64,000 nucleotides of DNA. Origin: Xenorhabdus innexi. GTDB lineage: Bacteria > Pseudomonadota > Gammaproteobacteria > Enterobacterales > Enterobacteriaceae. The translations under genes were made by a program, and so were the position numbers. Under the pieces are notes generated by a model that saw only the letters and a list, made by a program, of their open reading frames with translations, was not told where the DNA came from and did no database searches. Below, one piece after another: positions 11,134 to 21,531 of this stretch (position 1 is the stretch's first letter; every line of letters begins with the position of its first letter). The stretch is from NCBI RefSeq assembly GCF_002632485.1, contig NZ_NIBU01000001.1, forward strand, positions 142,673 through 206,672, in the 5' to 3' direction.

Positions 11134-11574
11134 TTATCGATCTTGTGTGAAAGTCATTTTTACTCGATAAGAGCGTTTAATATAAGGAACAAAAATCGCA
11201 GCAGCTAATAGTGACCAAAGTAATGAACTGACTGCACGGTCGTCAGAAATGGGAGAGAACGCAAAAGTTTTGACCGCAATAAGCACAGAAAGTGTCAGCC
11301 AGATGATAAAAATACGTGGAAATCTTTTTGAACGAATGAAAAGTAATTTTAATACCCAAAGCGTGAAACACCACATAATAGCCGTGGTTAATACAGATAT
11401 ATACCACTGAGCTACGAAATCACCACCTATTTGGTGGATTAATATACTTTTCTCGGAATAGGTCATGCCATATAAAACTAACATTGTACTGGCAGCGATA
11501 AATGTCATCATTAAATAAGCAGCAGGTGCCAATAACCAACCACTGATACGATAATAATCATTGGATTGATACAT
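11134..11574 (-). CDS. ydgK: DUF2569 inner membrane protein YdgK
   Basis: A small membrane protein with four hydrophobic segments. RISGWLLAPAAYL at the start and FAFSPISDDRAV-LLWSLLAAAIFVPYIKRSYRVKMTF at the end match DUF2569/YdgK. The ATG at 11574 (MYQSNDYY) has GGAGAG ten bases upstream; two earlier in-frame ATGs at 11583 and 11592 are possible. It lies upstream of rsxA as in E. coli. Its function is unknown. Confidence 0.8.
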   Translation of the reverse strand: MYQSNDYYRISGWLLAPAAYLMMTFIAASTMLVLYGMTYSEKSILIHQIGGDFVAQWYISVLTTAIMWCFTLWVLKLLFIRSKRFPRIFIIWLTLSVLIAVKTFAFSPISDDRAVSSLLWSLLAAAIFVPYIKRSYRVKMTFTQDR

Positions 11575-11701
11575 AAAAAACATTCTCTCCATGATGGGTA
11601 TTCAGATATAAAAAGATAGTAACACAGGAAGCAGGATTATTTGCTAATGAGTCAGTGCTGGTGATATTTTCTTATCCTTTTGTAAATGTTGAGAGGTCAT
11701 T

Positions 11702-12742
11702 ATGAGTCGTGTTCTGAAAGTTGGTCTGGTTGGTTATGGTTATGCCAGTAAAACGTTTCATGCGCCATTAATTACAGGAACCCCGAATGTCGATTTAGCT
11801 GCTATTTCCAGCAGCGATGCGGAAAAAGTCAAGAAAGACTGGCCGACTATAAATGTTGTCTCTTCTCCAGATGCGTTATTCAGTGATTCTGACATTGACC
11901 TTATTGTTATTCCGACGCCTAACGATACGCATTTCCCATTAGCGCAAAAAGCCCTGTCTGCCGGAAAACATGTTGTGGTTGATAAGCCTTTCACAATTAC
12001 TGTAGCAGAAGCTGAATCTCTCAAGCAGCAGGCAGAAGAGGCTAATTTATTATTATCGGTATTTCATAATCGTCGCTGGGATTCTGGTTTTCTGACAGTT
12101 CAGTCACTACTTAAAGAAAATGTATTGGGTGAATTAAAGTATTACGAATCTCATTTTGACCGTTATCGTCCGGCTGTGCGTCAACGCTGGAGAGAAGCCG
12201 CAGGAGCAGGTAGCGGGATTTGGTATGATTTAGGCCCTCATTTGCTGGATCAGGCATTGCAGTTGTTCGGGAAACCTCAGGCCATTACAACAGATTTGGG
12301 AATAATACGCCCAAATGCTGAAACAGCGGATTATTTCCATACTCAGCTCAAATACCCTGCGTTAAAAGTTGTATTACATGCATCAATGCTTGTCGCTACA
12401 GAATCGCCTATTTATACCTTACATGGTATGTCCGGCAGTTATGTAAAATATGGTTTGGATACACAGGAAGAGCGGCTGAAAGCAGGGGAAAGCCTGACAC
12501 AGAAGGATTGGGGATATGACGCACGTGATGGTCATGTGACAGTGTCACAAGGCGATAATCTGGTTACGCAGGCTATTCCTAATTTACCGGGTAACTATGG
12601 TGCGTATTATGCTGCTGTCCGTGATGCGATTCTGGCGGGGAAACCAAATCCAGTGACTGCGGAGGAAGCTATCTTGGTTATGAAGCTGATTGAAGCAGGT
12701 GAAAAGTCAGCGAAAGAGCAACGCACTGTCGTTATTGACTGA
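11702..12742 (+). CDS. ydgJ: Gfo/Idh/MocA-family NAD(P) oxidoreductase YdgJ
   Basis: A predicted soluble dehydrogenase of 346 residues. The Rossmann start VGLVGYGYASKTFHAP binds NAD(P). VVDKPFT is the EKP-like motif whose lysine is usually catalytic, and WYDLGPHLLDQAL carries the family's conserved H/D pair. It is divergent from ydgK, the E. coli arrangement. The substrate is unknown, probably a sugar or polyol derivative by family analogy. Confidence 0.85.
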   Translation: MSRVLKVGLVGYGYASKTFHAPLITGTPNVDLAAISSSDAEKVKKDWPTINVVSSPDALFSDSDIDLIVIPTPNDTHFPLAQKALSAGKHVVVDKPFTITVAEAESLKQQAEEANLLLSVFHNRRWDSGFLTVQSLLKENVLGELKYYESHFDRYRPAVRQRWREAAGAGSGIWYDLGPHLLDQALQLFGKPQAITTDLGIIRPNAETADYFHTQLKYPALKVVLHASMLVATESPIYTLHGMSGSYVKYGLDTQEERLKAGESLTQKDWGYDARDGHVTVSQGDNLVTQAIPNLPGNYGAYYAAVRDAILAGKPNPVTAEEAILVMKLIEAGEKSAKEQRTVVID

Positions 12743-12783
12743 CTTGGTGATGAATTAATCCAAAGGTAAGAGGAATGGTACTG

Positions 12784-13767
12784 ATGAGTTGGTGGCAAAA
12801 ATTAAAAATAGATCCTTTTCTGCTGACATTGCTTACTGTCGTCATGATTGCATCGTTTTTTCCCTGTGAAGGGGAAGTGAAAACAGGGTTTCAGTACCTG
12901 ACTACAGCCGCTATTGCACTGTTATTTTTTATGCATGGAGCCAAACTTTCTCGTGATGCGATTCTGGCGGGAATGGGGCACTGGCGTTTGCATCTGGTTA
13001 TCTTTCTGAGTACTTTTGTTTTATTTCCTGTATTGGGAATGGGGTTACATTTTATTGTACCGGAATGGATGTCACCATCTGTTTATATGGGGTTTCTGTA
13101 TCTTTGTGCTTTACCAGCCACCGTTCAATCAGCCATTGCTTTTACCTCTGTCGCCAAAGGGAATGTTGCTGCGGCTATATGCAGTGCTTCTGCATCCAGC
13201 ATACTGGGGATATTTCTCTCACCACTACTTGTCGGTTACCTTATCCAGACACATGATGGCGGAAACCAGCCTGATACGTGGCAGGCGATAAAAGACATTA
13301 TCCTGCAATTAATGGTGCCTTTTATCGTTGGTCATCTGTCACGTCCATTGATCGCTCATTGGGTCGAAAAGCATAAAAAACTCGTTAATACCACTGATCG
13401 CTCATCTATTTTGCTGGTGGTTTACGTTGCATTCAGCGAAGCCGTTGTTGAAGGGATTTGGCATAAAATTGATGCTTACTCATTAATAATGATAGGTATT
13501 GTCTGCTGTATTCTGCTCGCAGTGGTATTAACCATCAATATATACAGCTCACGCTTATTGGGATTCAGCAAAGAAGACGAAATCACGATAGTTTTTTGTG
13601 GTTCGAAGAAAAGCCTTGCCAATGGTGTACCGATGGCAAATGTTTTATTTCCGGCTGCAATGGTAGGCATTATGCTGTTGCCGCTGATGATATTTCATCA
13701 AATCCAGCTGATGGTTTGCGCTGTGCTTGCGAATCGATATGCCAGACGCTCAAAAAAGGCAGAGTAA
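12784..13767 (+). CDS. yfeH: Bile acid:sodium symporter-family transporter, YfeH-like
   Basis: A membrane protein of about 327 residues with ten hydrophobic segments of the SBF-like fold. AAIALLFFMHGAKLSR, LPATVQSAIAFTS and ADEITIVFCGSKKSLANG-type segments match YfeH. The ATG at 12784 has AAGAGGA nine bases upstream; the ATG at 12775 is too close to it. It follows ydgJ by 41 bases, so cotranscription is possible. The substrate is unknown. Confidence 0.8.
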   Translation: MSWWQKLKIDPFLLTLLTVVMIASFFPCEGEVKTGFQYLTTAAIALLFFMHGAKLSRDAILAGMGHWRLHLVIFLSTFVLFPVLGMGLHFIVPEWMSPSVYMGFLYLCALPATVQSAIAFTSVAKGNVAAAICSASASSILGIFLSPLLVGYLIQTHDGGNQPDTWQAIKDIILQLMVPFIVGHLSRPLIAHWVEKHKKLVNTTDRSSILLVVYVAFSEAVVEGIWHKIDAYSLIMIGIVCCILLAVVLTINIYSSRLLGFSKEDEITIVFCGSKKSLANGVPMANVLFPAAMVGIMLLPLMIFHQIQLMVCAVLANRYARRSKKAE

Positions 13768-13777
13768 TTTCTGCCTT
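13756..13777 (+). terminator. Hairpin at the end of the yfeH-like gene
   Basis: AAGGCAGA and TCTGCCTT pair around a 6-base loop overlapping the yfeH-like stop codon. It lies between convergent genes (add is on the other strand). The T run behind it is short, so efficiency is uncertain. Confidence 0.4.
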
Positions 13778-13819
13778 CATAATCTTATATTTTAAGTTGC
13801 TATAAGATGAAATTGCCTG

Positions 13820-14821
13820 TTAACGGTTGGCAACTTTAATTCTTAATGCCTGTTTTTCTGCTTCGCTGAGGAATGCGGTTTCCAGTCCATTGATCTGTGC
13901 CAGTCGGATTTGCTCTGATGATAAACCTGCGGCAGGCGCGGCAATATTGTACTCATTGCGGATTTCAATTCCTTCAACGGCAGGGTCATCAGTGTTGATG
14001 GATGCCAGAATGCCGTGCTCAAGGAACTTTTTCAGTGGGTGAGCTGATAAAGAGCTGACAGTACTGGTTTGCAGGTTTGATGTCAGGCAGGATTCAATAC
14101 CGATACGGTGCTCTGCCAAATAATCCATTAGTGCCGGATCGGTAATTGCTTTAACACCATGACCGATACGGGTTGCTCCCAGTTCACGAATAGCGTGCCA
14201 GATGCTTTCCGCGCCAGCGGCTTCTCCGGCGTGTACACTGATATTCCAGCCTGCATCACGAGCCTGAATAAAGTGCTGTTCAAACAAATGGCCGGGGAAG
14301 CCCAGTTCATCACCCGCTAAATCCATTGCAGTAATATGTTGTTTATGAGCGAGCAGACCCGCCAATTCCTCGGAACAGGCTTTTTCTCCGAATGTTCTGC
14401 TCAGAATACCGATCAGGCGGATTTGGATATCGTGCTGCTTGCTGGCGGAATGAATACCATCAATGACGGCTTCCACAACACCCTCAACAGGAAGCTGGTG
14501 TTTCATTGCCATATAATAAGGTGAGAAACGCAGTTCAGCGTAATCCAGCCCGGCGTTAACCACATCTTCGACGTTTTCTACAGCAACCCTGCGGCAGGCA
14601 TCCAAATCAGCCAGAACAGCAACACCCCAATCCAGTTTTTGCAGGAAACTGATGAGGTCTGGCTCACTTTCAATGATTTGCACATGAGGACGCAGTGCTT
14701 CCAGTTCATAAGCGGGGAGGGCAATATTGTGCTGACGACCAAGATCCAAAATGGTTTCGGGGCGAATATTACCATCAAGGTGACGGTGTAAATCGGTCAG
14801 CGGAAGCTGTGTATCAATCAT
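13820..14821 (-). CDS. add: Adenosine deaminase
   Basis: Converts adenosine and deoxyadenosine to inosine and deoxyinosine in purine salvage. It has 333 residues, as in E. coli. Zinc-binding [10 protein letters not shown] near the N terminus, the [12 protein letters not shown] motif with catalytic glutamate and GHGVKAI are present. [10 protein letters not shown] supplies the last metal-binding aspartates. All expected active-site residues appear intact. Confidence 0.96.
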   Translation of the reverse strand: MIDTQLPLTDLHRHLDGNIRPETILDLGRQHNIALPAYELEALRPHVQIIESEPDLISFLQKLDWGVAVLADLDACRRVAVENVEDVVNAGLDYAELRFSPYYMAMKHQLPVEGVVEAVIDGIHSASKQHDIQIRLIGILSRTFGEKACSEELAGLLAHKQHITAMDLAGDELGFPGHLFEQHFIQARDAGWNISVHAGEAAGAESIWHAIRELGATRIGHGVKAITDPALMDYLAEHRIGIESCLTSNLQTSTVSSLSAHPLKKFLEHGILASINTDDPAVEGIEIRNEYNIAAPAAGLSSEQIRLAQINGLETAFLSEAEKQALRIKVANR

Positions 14822-14861
14822 TTTTTATCCTTCTTATTTTATATAGTTATCAAAAAAATAT

Positions 14862-14891
14862 ACAAAAAAGCCAGTCAACGCATTGACTGGC
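14862..14891 (-). terminator. Intrinsic terminator downstream of ydgA
   Basis: On the minus strand GCCAGTCAA pairs with TTGACTGGC around a 4-base loop and is followed by TTTTTTG. It ends the ydgA transcript just before add. Confidence 0.75.
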
Positions 14892-14985
14892 AATGAAAGC
14901 ACTATAGATCGGTTTTTTACGATGTTTTTGCTTATTAGGTTATTTTAACCTCAGCATGTACTTTCTTCATATAGGTTCTGTTTGA

Positions 14986-16491
14986 TTACTCAGCAGCAGG
15001 AAGTTCAGTTTCATCATGCTGACTTTGCTCATTTGCACCATCATAGGAGTCGATGAGGCGATTATCAAGCAGGAATTGATGTAAGCTGGATTCCTTACCG
15101 TTAAATTTGACTTTGTCATCAGCGTAGTGAAGATGGAGGTCAATGGCATCATCTGTGTTAGTCACGATGTTAAGTGCCGCACCCTGAGCACCGAAAAACT
15201 GAACCTGCATCTTTGCGGTAGCTTCTGCGTTGTTTTTATCTTCACCTGAATATTCAGCAGTTTTAGTGATCTGTTCAATCAGCATTGGCTTAGACAGATT
15301 AACATTCAGTGACAGAGATTGAAGCAGAGTGCGGATCTGTTCTTCTGTTCCCATATGGATAATACTGCTCAGATCTTCTGGTATATTCTGTAGAGCAATA
15401 CTAAAGTCTATGCTGCTTTCACCTTGGCTGTTTTTCCAGCTGAATGGCGTGATACTGAATTTAGGGTTGCCTTTCAACAACAGTGGCAGTTTGCTGTATA
15501 ACTCAGCCATAGTATCTTCTGGCAACTGTGCCAGTTTATTGCCGAATAATGATTTTGCTAAAATAGTATCGGTGGTTTGCAAAAATTCATGAACAGATTT
15601 ACCATCCAGATCATTTGCATTAAAAGCAAGCTGACCAGAGCCGAAATCCATATTACCCAGTTTTAGTGCACCAATGTCATAAGTTTCGTTCGCGTTTACA
15701 ACCTGACTATTTTCACTTCTTTTGGCGGTCATTTTGATATTCTTGATCAGAACATCATCTTGACCTGCATTTCTGGAAGCTATTTCGCCAATGGTATAGT
15801 TGTGATCCCCAAGATAAACACCGAATTTACCCTTACTATAATCTGCCTTAAAATCAACCCCTTTTAGGGTTATTTCTCTTTTCTCTGAAGGTATATTTAC
15901 GGTCAGGTCATCACTTTTGGCCGTAAAAGAAAATACACTTAAATCACGGTTAACATCAGTGTTGATTTGGGCGCCAGAGAAGGAAACTTTAACCCCGTCT
16001 TTATCAGTATGCTCAACTGGGATAATCTCGATATCAGAAGATATGTTACCGCTATAACCGATTCTGGCATCAATATTAAACAGAGATTTACCATCAGTAA
16101 TTTCAAACAGTTTTTTTGTGGCATCGTTTTGTTCAATTTCTGTATGCGCAGAAGCTAATGCAGGGATGAAACTGAAGCCTTTCAGGGCAGAAGCCGGGAA
16201 TGGCCCATGATCGATATGCGATTTGAAAATGATTTCGTCGTCTGTTTTCGAGCCTTCAGTATTTTTTGTGCTCAGGGTGAAGTTGGCATCAGAACTGAAA
16301 ATTCCACGCTGGAAATTTTTGACTTGTACTACAAGGCCACTATTAGGGAAAGCATCTGTAAGCATTTCGTTTGTGTTTTTAACCAACTTATCCATACGGA
16401 CTTCAACCTGCTTCCCTGTGTACCAGGATGCACCTGTCCACACAGCACCTAAAGCAACAATAACACCTACAGCTACTAGCGATTTTTTCAT
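14986..16491 (-). CDS. ydgA: DUF945 family protein YdgA
   Basis: A 501-residue protein with an N-terminal membrane anchor or signal (KKSLVAVGVIVALGAVWTGASWYTG) and a long periplasmic part of the DUF945 family. The N-terminal VQVKNFQRGIFSSDANFTL is typical of YdgA. The molecular function is not established. It lies between add and manA, as in the E. coli neighbourhood. Confidence 0.88.
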   Translation of the reverse strand: MKKSLVAVGVIVALGAVWTGASWYTGKQVEVRMDKLVKNTNEMLTDAFPNSGLVVQVKNFQRGIFSSDANFTLSTKNTEGSKTDDEIIFKSHIDHGPFPASALKGFSFIPALASAHTEIEQNDATKKLFEITDGKSLFNIDARIGYSGNISSDIEIIPVEHTDKDGVKVSFSGAQINTDVNRDLSVFSFTAKSDDLTVNIPSEKREITLKGVDFKADYSKGKFGVYLGDHNYTIGEIASRNAGQDDVLIKNIKMTAKRSENSQVVNANETYDIGALKLGNMDFGSGQLAFNANDLDGKSVHEFLQTTDTILAKSLFGNKLAQLPEDTMAELYSKLPLLLKGNPKFSITPFSWKNSQGESSIDFSIALQNIPEDLSSIIHMGTEEQIRTLLQSLSLNVNLSKPMLIEQITKTAEYSGEDKNNAEATAKMQVQFFGAQGAALNIVTNTDDAIDLHLHYADDKVKFNGKESSLHQFLLDNRLIDSYDGANEQSQHDETELPAAE

Positions 16492-16664
16492 GTGGGAATT
16501 TATCCTTTTTTACGTCGATGACATTATTGATTGCCATAGACGATATGTCTTTGTGTAAAAAATAGTTGTTAATTGTATAGATTAACCAACGAACTTTTAA
16601 TCATTTTTCAATAAAAGTGTGATTGGTAATAGATGATTAACATTTTAACTATATGAATCATAAA

Positions 16665-17840
16665 TTATTTATTAGACACTACAGCAAATTTTCCATTACC
16701 GTAAAGAGTTACTGTTTTCTCTACCGCCGATAAAAAGATTGATTCACCTGCGTGCAGTTTCAATTCCTGTTCAGAAGATTTGATTGTCAACTGACCGTTA
16801 AAACAAAAAAGAACTGATGCTGAATCATTTTCCAGCGTTATCGGCTGCTCTGAAACAGCATAAATAGAAAAATTAAAATCGTTGACAGGAACAGGGTAAT
16901 TCAGAGCTTCTTTTTCTTGTGTTGGGATAGTCAGCAGTGTAGTAGCTGGTTTAGAGATAAACTCCAGATTTGACATTAATTCAGGCACATCCATATGTTT
17001 ACTGGTTAATCCGGCACGCAGGACATTATCTGAATTTGCCATCACTTCCAATGCAACACCTTCAAGATAAGCATGAGGAGTACGGGCATAGAGAAACATA
17101 GCCTGACCCGGCTGTAGTTCCACAATATTAAGCAGGAGAGGGGTAAACAGACCATTATCTTCAGGGTAAAATTCGGTCATTTTTTTAATAGTATCCCAGG
17201 GTTCTCCCTGCCGACTATTCAATGCAGATTTTAATACCGCAATAGCTAAACTTTTTTGCTTACCCTGCATACTCAACAACTGAGAAAAAAGGAATGACAA
17301 ACCCTGCTCGGTAGCGTTCTGAATAAATGGCTGAATATCGGGATGTGCGTTCGAAACATAACTAAGTAGCTCGATAATTTCTGATAATGGCCTGAAAGCA
17401 TTCATCGCTCGGAAAGGTGTCAGAGCATAGACTAATTCAGGTTTATGATTATCGTCTTTATAATTACGTTGTGGAGAATTCAGTGGAATGCCCGCTGCAT
17501 TTTCTCTGGCAAAACCTTTTTCTGCCGATAATTTATCCGGATGAACCTGAATAGAAAGCGGCTGAGCGGCACACAATACCTTAAATAAAAATGGCAGCCG
17601 TCCGAACTGAGTAGCAACTTTTTGACCCAGATATTTTTCTGGATTTTTAGCAATAAGCTGATTAAGGGCAACCGTGTTGCCCGTTTCAGGATCAATTACC
17701 TGAGAACTGCATTTGGGATGCGCGCCCATCCATAGCTCTGCCATAGGCTGATTACCCGGATTCTCGATACCATAAATATCGGTCAGTGCGGTTTTACTTC
17801 CCCAATCATAATGTTGGATTTGGTTGGTCATTTTCAGCAT
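16665..17840 (-). CDS. manA: Mannose-6-phosphate isomerase
   Basis: A zinc enzyme interconverting mannose 6-phosphate and fructose 6-phosphate, for mannose use and GDP-mannose supply. The start at 17840 (MLKMTNQIQHYDWGSK) has AGGA ten bases upstream and matches E. coli ManA. The longer frame, 21 codons upstream, has no support. IQVHPDK gives Gln/His zinc ligands and ARTPHAYLEG the later histidine. The length of 391 residues is normal. Confidence 0.95.
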   Translation of the reverse strand: MLKMTNQIQHYDWGSKTALTDIYGIENPGNQPMAELWMGAHPKCSSQVIDPETGNTVALNQLIAKNPEKYLGQKVATQFGRLPFLFKVLCAAQPLSIQVHPDKLSAEKGFARENAAGIPLNSPQRNYKDDNHKPELVYALTPFRAMNAFRPLSEIIELLSYVSNAHPDIQPFIQNATEQGLSFLFSQLLSMQGKQKSLAIAVLKSALNSRQGEPWDTIKKMTEFYPEDNGLFTPLLLNIVELQPGQAMFLYARTPHAYLEGVALEVMANSDNVLRAGLTSKHMDVPELMSNLEFISKPATTLLTIPTQEKEALNYPVPVNDFNFSIYAVSEQPITLENDSASVLFCFNGQLTIKSSEQELKLHAGESIFLSAVEKTVTLYGNGKFAVVSNK

Positions 17841-18043
17841 GGCGGGATTTTCCTGTAATAAAAAAACGTAGTTATACAACAACTTTATATGACAACAATA
17901 CAATAAACACGATTAGGTCGCATTATCGATAATAAATTTATGGCATTATAAAGAGATGCCGATTAATTTATCTGCACTGTTGGGTGAGTTAAAAACAGTT
18001 GGATCCGGCGTATTCAATTATTCTGTGTGCTAAGGAGATAGTA

Positions 18044-19438
18044 ATGGCAGCCACTCGCATTGAAAAAGACTCAATGGGACCTATCGAAGTACCTGCTGAC
18101 CAATTATGGGGAGCGCAAACTCAGCGTTCACTGGAGCATTTCCGCATTTCTCAGGAAAAAATGCCTGTTGCATTGATTCATGCTCTTGCGTTAACCAAGC
18201 AGGCCGCGGCCAGTGTCAATATGGATCTGGGCCTTTTACCTAAGGAACGCGGTGATGCAATTATCGCTGCGGCGAAAGAGGTGTTGGAAGATAAACACCC
18301 GACAGAATTCCCTCTTGCTATCTGGCAGACGGGTTCAGGCACTCAAAGCAATATGAACATGAATGAAGTGCTGGCGAACCGTGGTAGTGAGATCCTCGGT
18401 GGTCAAAGAGGTAATGAACGCCTGATCCACCCTAATGATGATGTTAACAAGAGCCAAAGCTCGAATGACGTCTTCCCGACAGCAATGCATGTTGCGGCGG
18501 TTATCGCATTACGTGAACATCTGTTGCCTGAGCTGAAAATACTGCAAAAAACACTGGCAGACAAAGCAGAAGCATTCAGAGATATCGTAAAAATTGGCCG
18601 TACTCACCTACAGGATGCAACTCCACTGACTTTAGGTCAGGAAATTTCAGGTTGGGCAGCAATGCTGGCTCATAACCTGAAACATATTGAAAACAGCATC
18701 CCTCATGTTTGTGAACTGGCTCTGGGCGGAACGGCGGTTGGTACCGGCCTGAATACGCATCCTGAGTATGCGGTTCGCGTTGCGAAAAAAATCGCTGAAT
18801 TATCCGGTCAGCCTTTTATCACTTCACCAAACAAATTTGAAGCATTAGGCACTTGTGATGCACTGGTTCATTCCCATGGCGCACTGAAAGGTCTGGCTTC
18901 ATCACTGATGAAAATTGCGAACGATGTTCGTTGGCTGGCTTCCGGCCCTCGTTGTGGTATCGGTGAAATTTCTATCCCTGAAAATGAGCCGGGTAGCTCC
19001 ATTATGCCGGGCAAAGTAAACCCGACTCAGTGTGAAGCTATGACTATGCTGTGCGCTCAAGTTATGGGTAACGATGTTGCTGTCAATATTGGTGGGGCAT
19101 CCGGTAACTTTGAGCTGAACGTATTCCGTCCGATGGTAATTCATAATTTCTTGCAGTCCGTCCGTCTGTTAGCTGATGGTATGCGCAGCTTCAATGAACA
19201 TTGTGCCATCGGAATTGAGCCTAATCGTGATCGTATTACTCAATTGCTGAATGAATCTCTGATGCTGGTTACAGCTCTGAATACCCATATTGGTTATGAC
19301 AAAGCAGCAGAAATTGCTAAGAAAGCACATAAAGAAGGTCTGACGCTGAAGCAGTCAGCAATGCAGTTGGGCTACCTGACGGAAGCTGAATTTGATGCTT
19401 GGGTACGCCCGGAAGATATGGTTGGCAGTATGAAGTAA
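18044..19438 (+). CDS. fumC: Fumarate hydratase class II
   Basis: Oxygen-stable fumarase that hydrates fumarate to malate in the TCA cycle. The start at 18044 ([17 protein letters not shown]) follows AAGGAG, giving 464 residues. [12 protein letters not shown] holds the catalytic histidine and [15 protein letters not shown] is the superfamily signature. No fumA lies next to it, unlike E. coli. It is convergent with tus, sharing a terminator. Confidence 0.96.
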   Translation: MAATRIEKDSMGPIEVPADQLWGAQTQRSLEHFRISQEKMPVALIHALALTKQAAASVNMDLGLLPKERGDAIIAAAKEVLEDKHPTEFPLAIWQTGSGTQSNMNMNEVLANRGSEILGGQRGNERLIHPNDDVNKSQSSNDVFPTAMHVAAVIALREHLLPELKILQKTLADKAEAFRDIVKIGRTHLQDATPLTLGQEISGWAAMLAHNLKHIENSIPHVCELALGGTAVGTGLNTHPEYAVRVAKKIAELSGQPFITSPNKFEALGTCDALVHSHGALKGLASSLMKIANDVRWLASGPRCGIGEISIPENEPGSSIMPGKVNPTQCEAMTMLCAQVMGNDVAVNIGGASGNFELNVFRPMVIHNFLQSVRLLADGMRSFNEHCAIGIEPNRDRITQLLNESLMLVTALNTHIGYDKAAEIAKKAHKEGLTLKQSAMQLGYLTEAEFDAWVRPEDMVGSMK

Positions 19439-19473
19439 CACTCCCCATTCTCAATAGTTGATGGGTTGATGTG

Positions 19474-19500
19474 AACCGGAGGTTTTTCCTCCGGTTTTCT
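19474..19500. terminator. Bidirectional terminator between fumC and tus
   Basis: AACCGGAGG and CCTCCGGTT form a 9-bp stem around a T5 loop, followed by TTCTTCTT on the plus strand. It lies 35 bases after fumC and just inside the tus end, so it serves fumC well and perhaps tus. Confidence 0.8.
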
Positions 19501-19502
19501 TC

Positions 19503-20429
19503 TTATATTTCCCGATAAAGATGTAAACGAGGGATTACCAACTCAAGCGGTTTAGCTTTGGGTCTGTGGCGGTATTTAATTGTATTAGCGTTGTAATTTG
19601 GCAGCGAACCTACCTTGGGAGTTATACCACTATCGTTTGTATAAAAAGCGATGATAGGAAGAGGGCAGGCATATTGAACCTGTTTTTGTATTTCTGAATA
19701 CCAGACGCGTGCAATAGGTTGTACTTTTACTGGTCGTTTAATTTTCAATATCACATCATCCGGCAATTTCTTGATATCAGTGATTTCCAATCCGACAAGC
19801 GTTGTCCACTGCTCACTGGAGTAGGGAGGGACTGCCCGCCCGGCATTATAACTTTTTTCCAGCCTTTCCAGAATTTGTTGCTTTGTTACTTTATTGATGA
19901 TGTTTTTATTGGCCCAGCCAAAGTTGATAGTATCTGGATCTATGAGTGGAGTAATCGTCCGGTAGGCATTTAAGGTAATTAAACCACGCAAATGATCATG
20001 AACGAACTCAAATCGTTGTTCTTTGCTGACGCCAGATTCCTTAGTAACTATATTTTCCAGTTCTGTTTTTAACTGGTTGATTTCACTAATAATAATCATT
20101 GCTGCTTTATATTGCTGCTGGCTGACTGAAAAGCACAATGCTCCCGGTAATCGGCTTGCGGCTTTGCTGCTGATATTGGGATGGTTATGGTGTATAAATA
20201 GCTTCTGATAAAACCGTAACCCTAAGTTAAGCGCTTCTTCTCCCTGTAATGGACTAACCTCAATTTCAGTAACCTGTTCATGCTCTTCACCTTTTTCAAT
20301 TTGCGGCAATTGAAATACTCGTGCATCAATAAGAGGGTATTTCATTAACAGTTCAACTAATTCAGCTAATTTAGCTTCCTGTTTTTTAAAACAAGAGGTA
20401 AGTGACTCTATTGAAAATAATTTATTCAT
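19503..20429 (-). CDS. tus: DNA replication terminus site-binding protein Tus
   Basis: Binds Ter sites as a monomer and blocks replication forks from one side by obstructing DnaB. The start at 20429 gives 308 residues; the numbering then coincides with E. coli Tus through about residue 150. The C6-lock pocket residues Ile79, Phe140, His144 and Gly149 are all present (LFIH, RFEFVHDHLRG). LKIKRPVKVQPIARVWY and the C-terminal IPRLHLY are strongly conserved. The perfect Ter site 41 bases upstream implies autorepression, as in E. coli. Confidence 0.97.
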   Translation of the reverse strand: MNKLFSIESLTSCFKKQEAKLAELVELLMKYPLIDARVFQLPQIEKGEEHEQVTEIEVSPLQGEEALNLGLRFYQKLFIHHNHPNISSKAASRLPGALCFSVSQQQYKAAMIIISEINQLKTELENIVTKESGVSKEQRFEFVHDHLRGLITLNAYRTITPLIDPDTINFGWANKNIINKVTKQQILERLEKSYNAGRAVPPYSSEQWTTLVGLEITDIKKLPDDVILKIKRPVKVQPIARVWYSEIQKQVQYACPLPIIAFYTNDSGITPKVGSLPNYNANTIKYRHRPKAKPLELVIPRLHLYREI

Positions 20430-20470
20430 ATTTTGTAGTCCCACTTTTTCATTCAGTGCCTTTTCTTTAT

Positions 20471-20490
20471 TTTAGTTACAACATACTTAT
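20471..20490 (-). promoter_or_regulatory. Ter replication fork-arrest site (TerB-like)
   Basis: The minus strand reads ATAAGTATGTTGTAACTAAA, identical to the 20-base core of E. coli TerB as I know it, including the G:C pair whose cytosine flips into Tus. The lock (non-permissive) end faces higher coordinates, so leftward-moving forks should be stopped. It overlaps the tus promoter region. Confidence 0.95.
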
Positions 20491-20749
20491 AAGAGAACAA
20501 AAAAACCAGTGCAAACATCGAGAACAAAAGAAAATAAAGCCCGATAGGGGAGTTCATAGCACATTATATTTTAAATTAGTTATTGCCAATTATTTTTACG
20601 TTATGATAAAAGCTAAACCAGATAACTACTGTCTTTAAGATAACCTTTCTCTTAAGGGTGTTTTTTATCAGGAGAGTAAAACTTTCTTCATTTCGTAAAC
20701 AAATGAGAAAATTTTTTGGTAGTGTGAATTTTGTTCATGGGTGGTTGGT

Positions 20750-21382
20750 ATGAATAAATTAATTAAACCAGTGAATTCTTTCAGTAAAATTATCGATACA
20801 TTATTGCCTTATTCTGAAATCGTTTTCCCAGATTTACCAACACAAGGCTCATTAATTAAAATTGAAGATGAATTTGCTAAATTCTTTTTATTAGTAAAAG
20901 GATATGTAAACATACGCAGAATAGGAGATAATTTAATTATTGCCACCGTTTTTTCTCCCTATATCTTGGGGTTATCTTTTTATTCAGGTTCAGAAACCTA
21001 TTACTCTATCGAACTTGGACCTGATTGTAAGATGTATCAACTTCCTCGCATTAATGCGTTGAATGCCATAAAAAAGAATGATCTTTATAGAGAGTGGATG
21101 AGGGTTATTTCATATAAAATGGCGTTCTTATATGCCAGAGATATCAGTATATTCCGCCATGGCGCTAAAGATATAGTATGTAGCTTATTATCCCGTCTTA
21201 TCACATTACCCGATGAATTCAGAGAAAATATATCAGCTATCAAATACATAGAACAGCGATGTACACTATCTCGCAGTTGTATTCAGCGCATATTATCTTC
21301 TCTTAAAAAAAACAAAGATATTGAAATTATTGATGGTTATTTAGTGAAAGTTGTTTCTTTACCAACAGAATCCTATTATTAA
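20750..21382 (+). CDS. Winged-helix transcriptional regulator, IprA-like
   Basis: A protein of about 210 residues. An N-terminal part resembles a degenerate cyclic nucleotide-binding fold (FAKFFLLVKGYVNIRRIGD). The C-terminal helix-turn-helix includes CTLSRSCIQRILSSLKKNKDIEIIDGYLVKV. The layout recalls the IprA/YaiV family of enterobacterial regulators, which lack the cAMP-binding residues. The ATG at 20750 is preferred to a GTG at 20741. It stands alone, so its targets cannot be inferred. Confidence 0.55.
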   Translation: MNKLIKPVNSFSKIIDTLLPYSEIVFPDLPTQGSLIKIEDEFAKFFLLVKGYVNIRRIGDNLIIATVFSPYILGLSFYSGSETYYSIELGPDCKMYQLPRINALNAIKKNDLYREWMRVISYKMAFLYARDISIFRHGAKDIVCSLLSRLITLPDEFRENISAIKYIEQRCTLSRSCIQRILSSLKKNKDIEIIDGYLVKVVSLPTESYY

Positions 21383-21531
21383 TCATGATACCTGCTGTAT
21401 TGAGTTGCTTCTTTGTTATCTGTAATTCATCCATTTTGGTGATTACTTTTATCAACATGCGATTATTTATACTCTTAAGATTAATGAGAGGCTTCTGCCT
21501 CTCAAAATCTATGAATATATATACTTTATTA

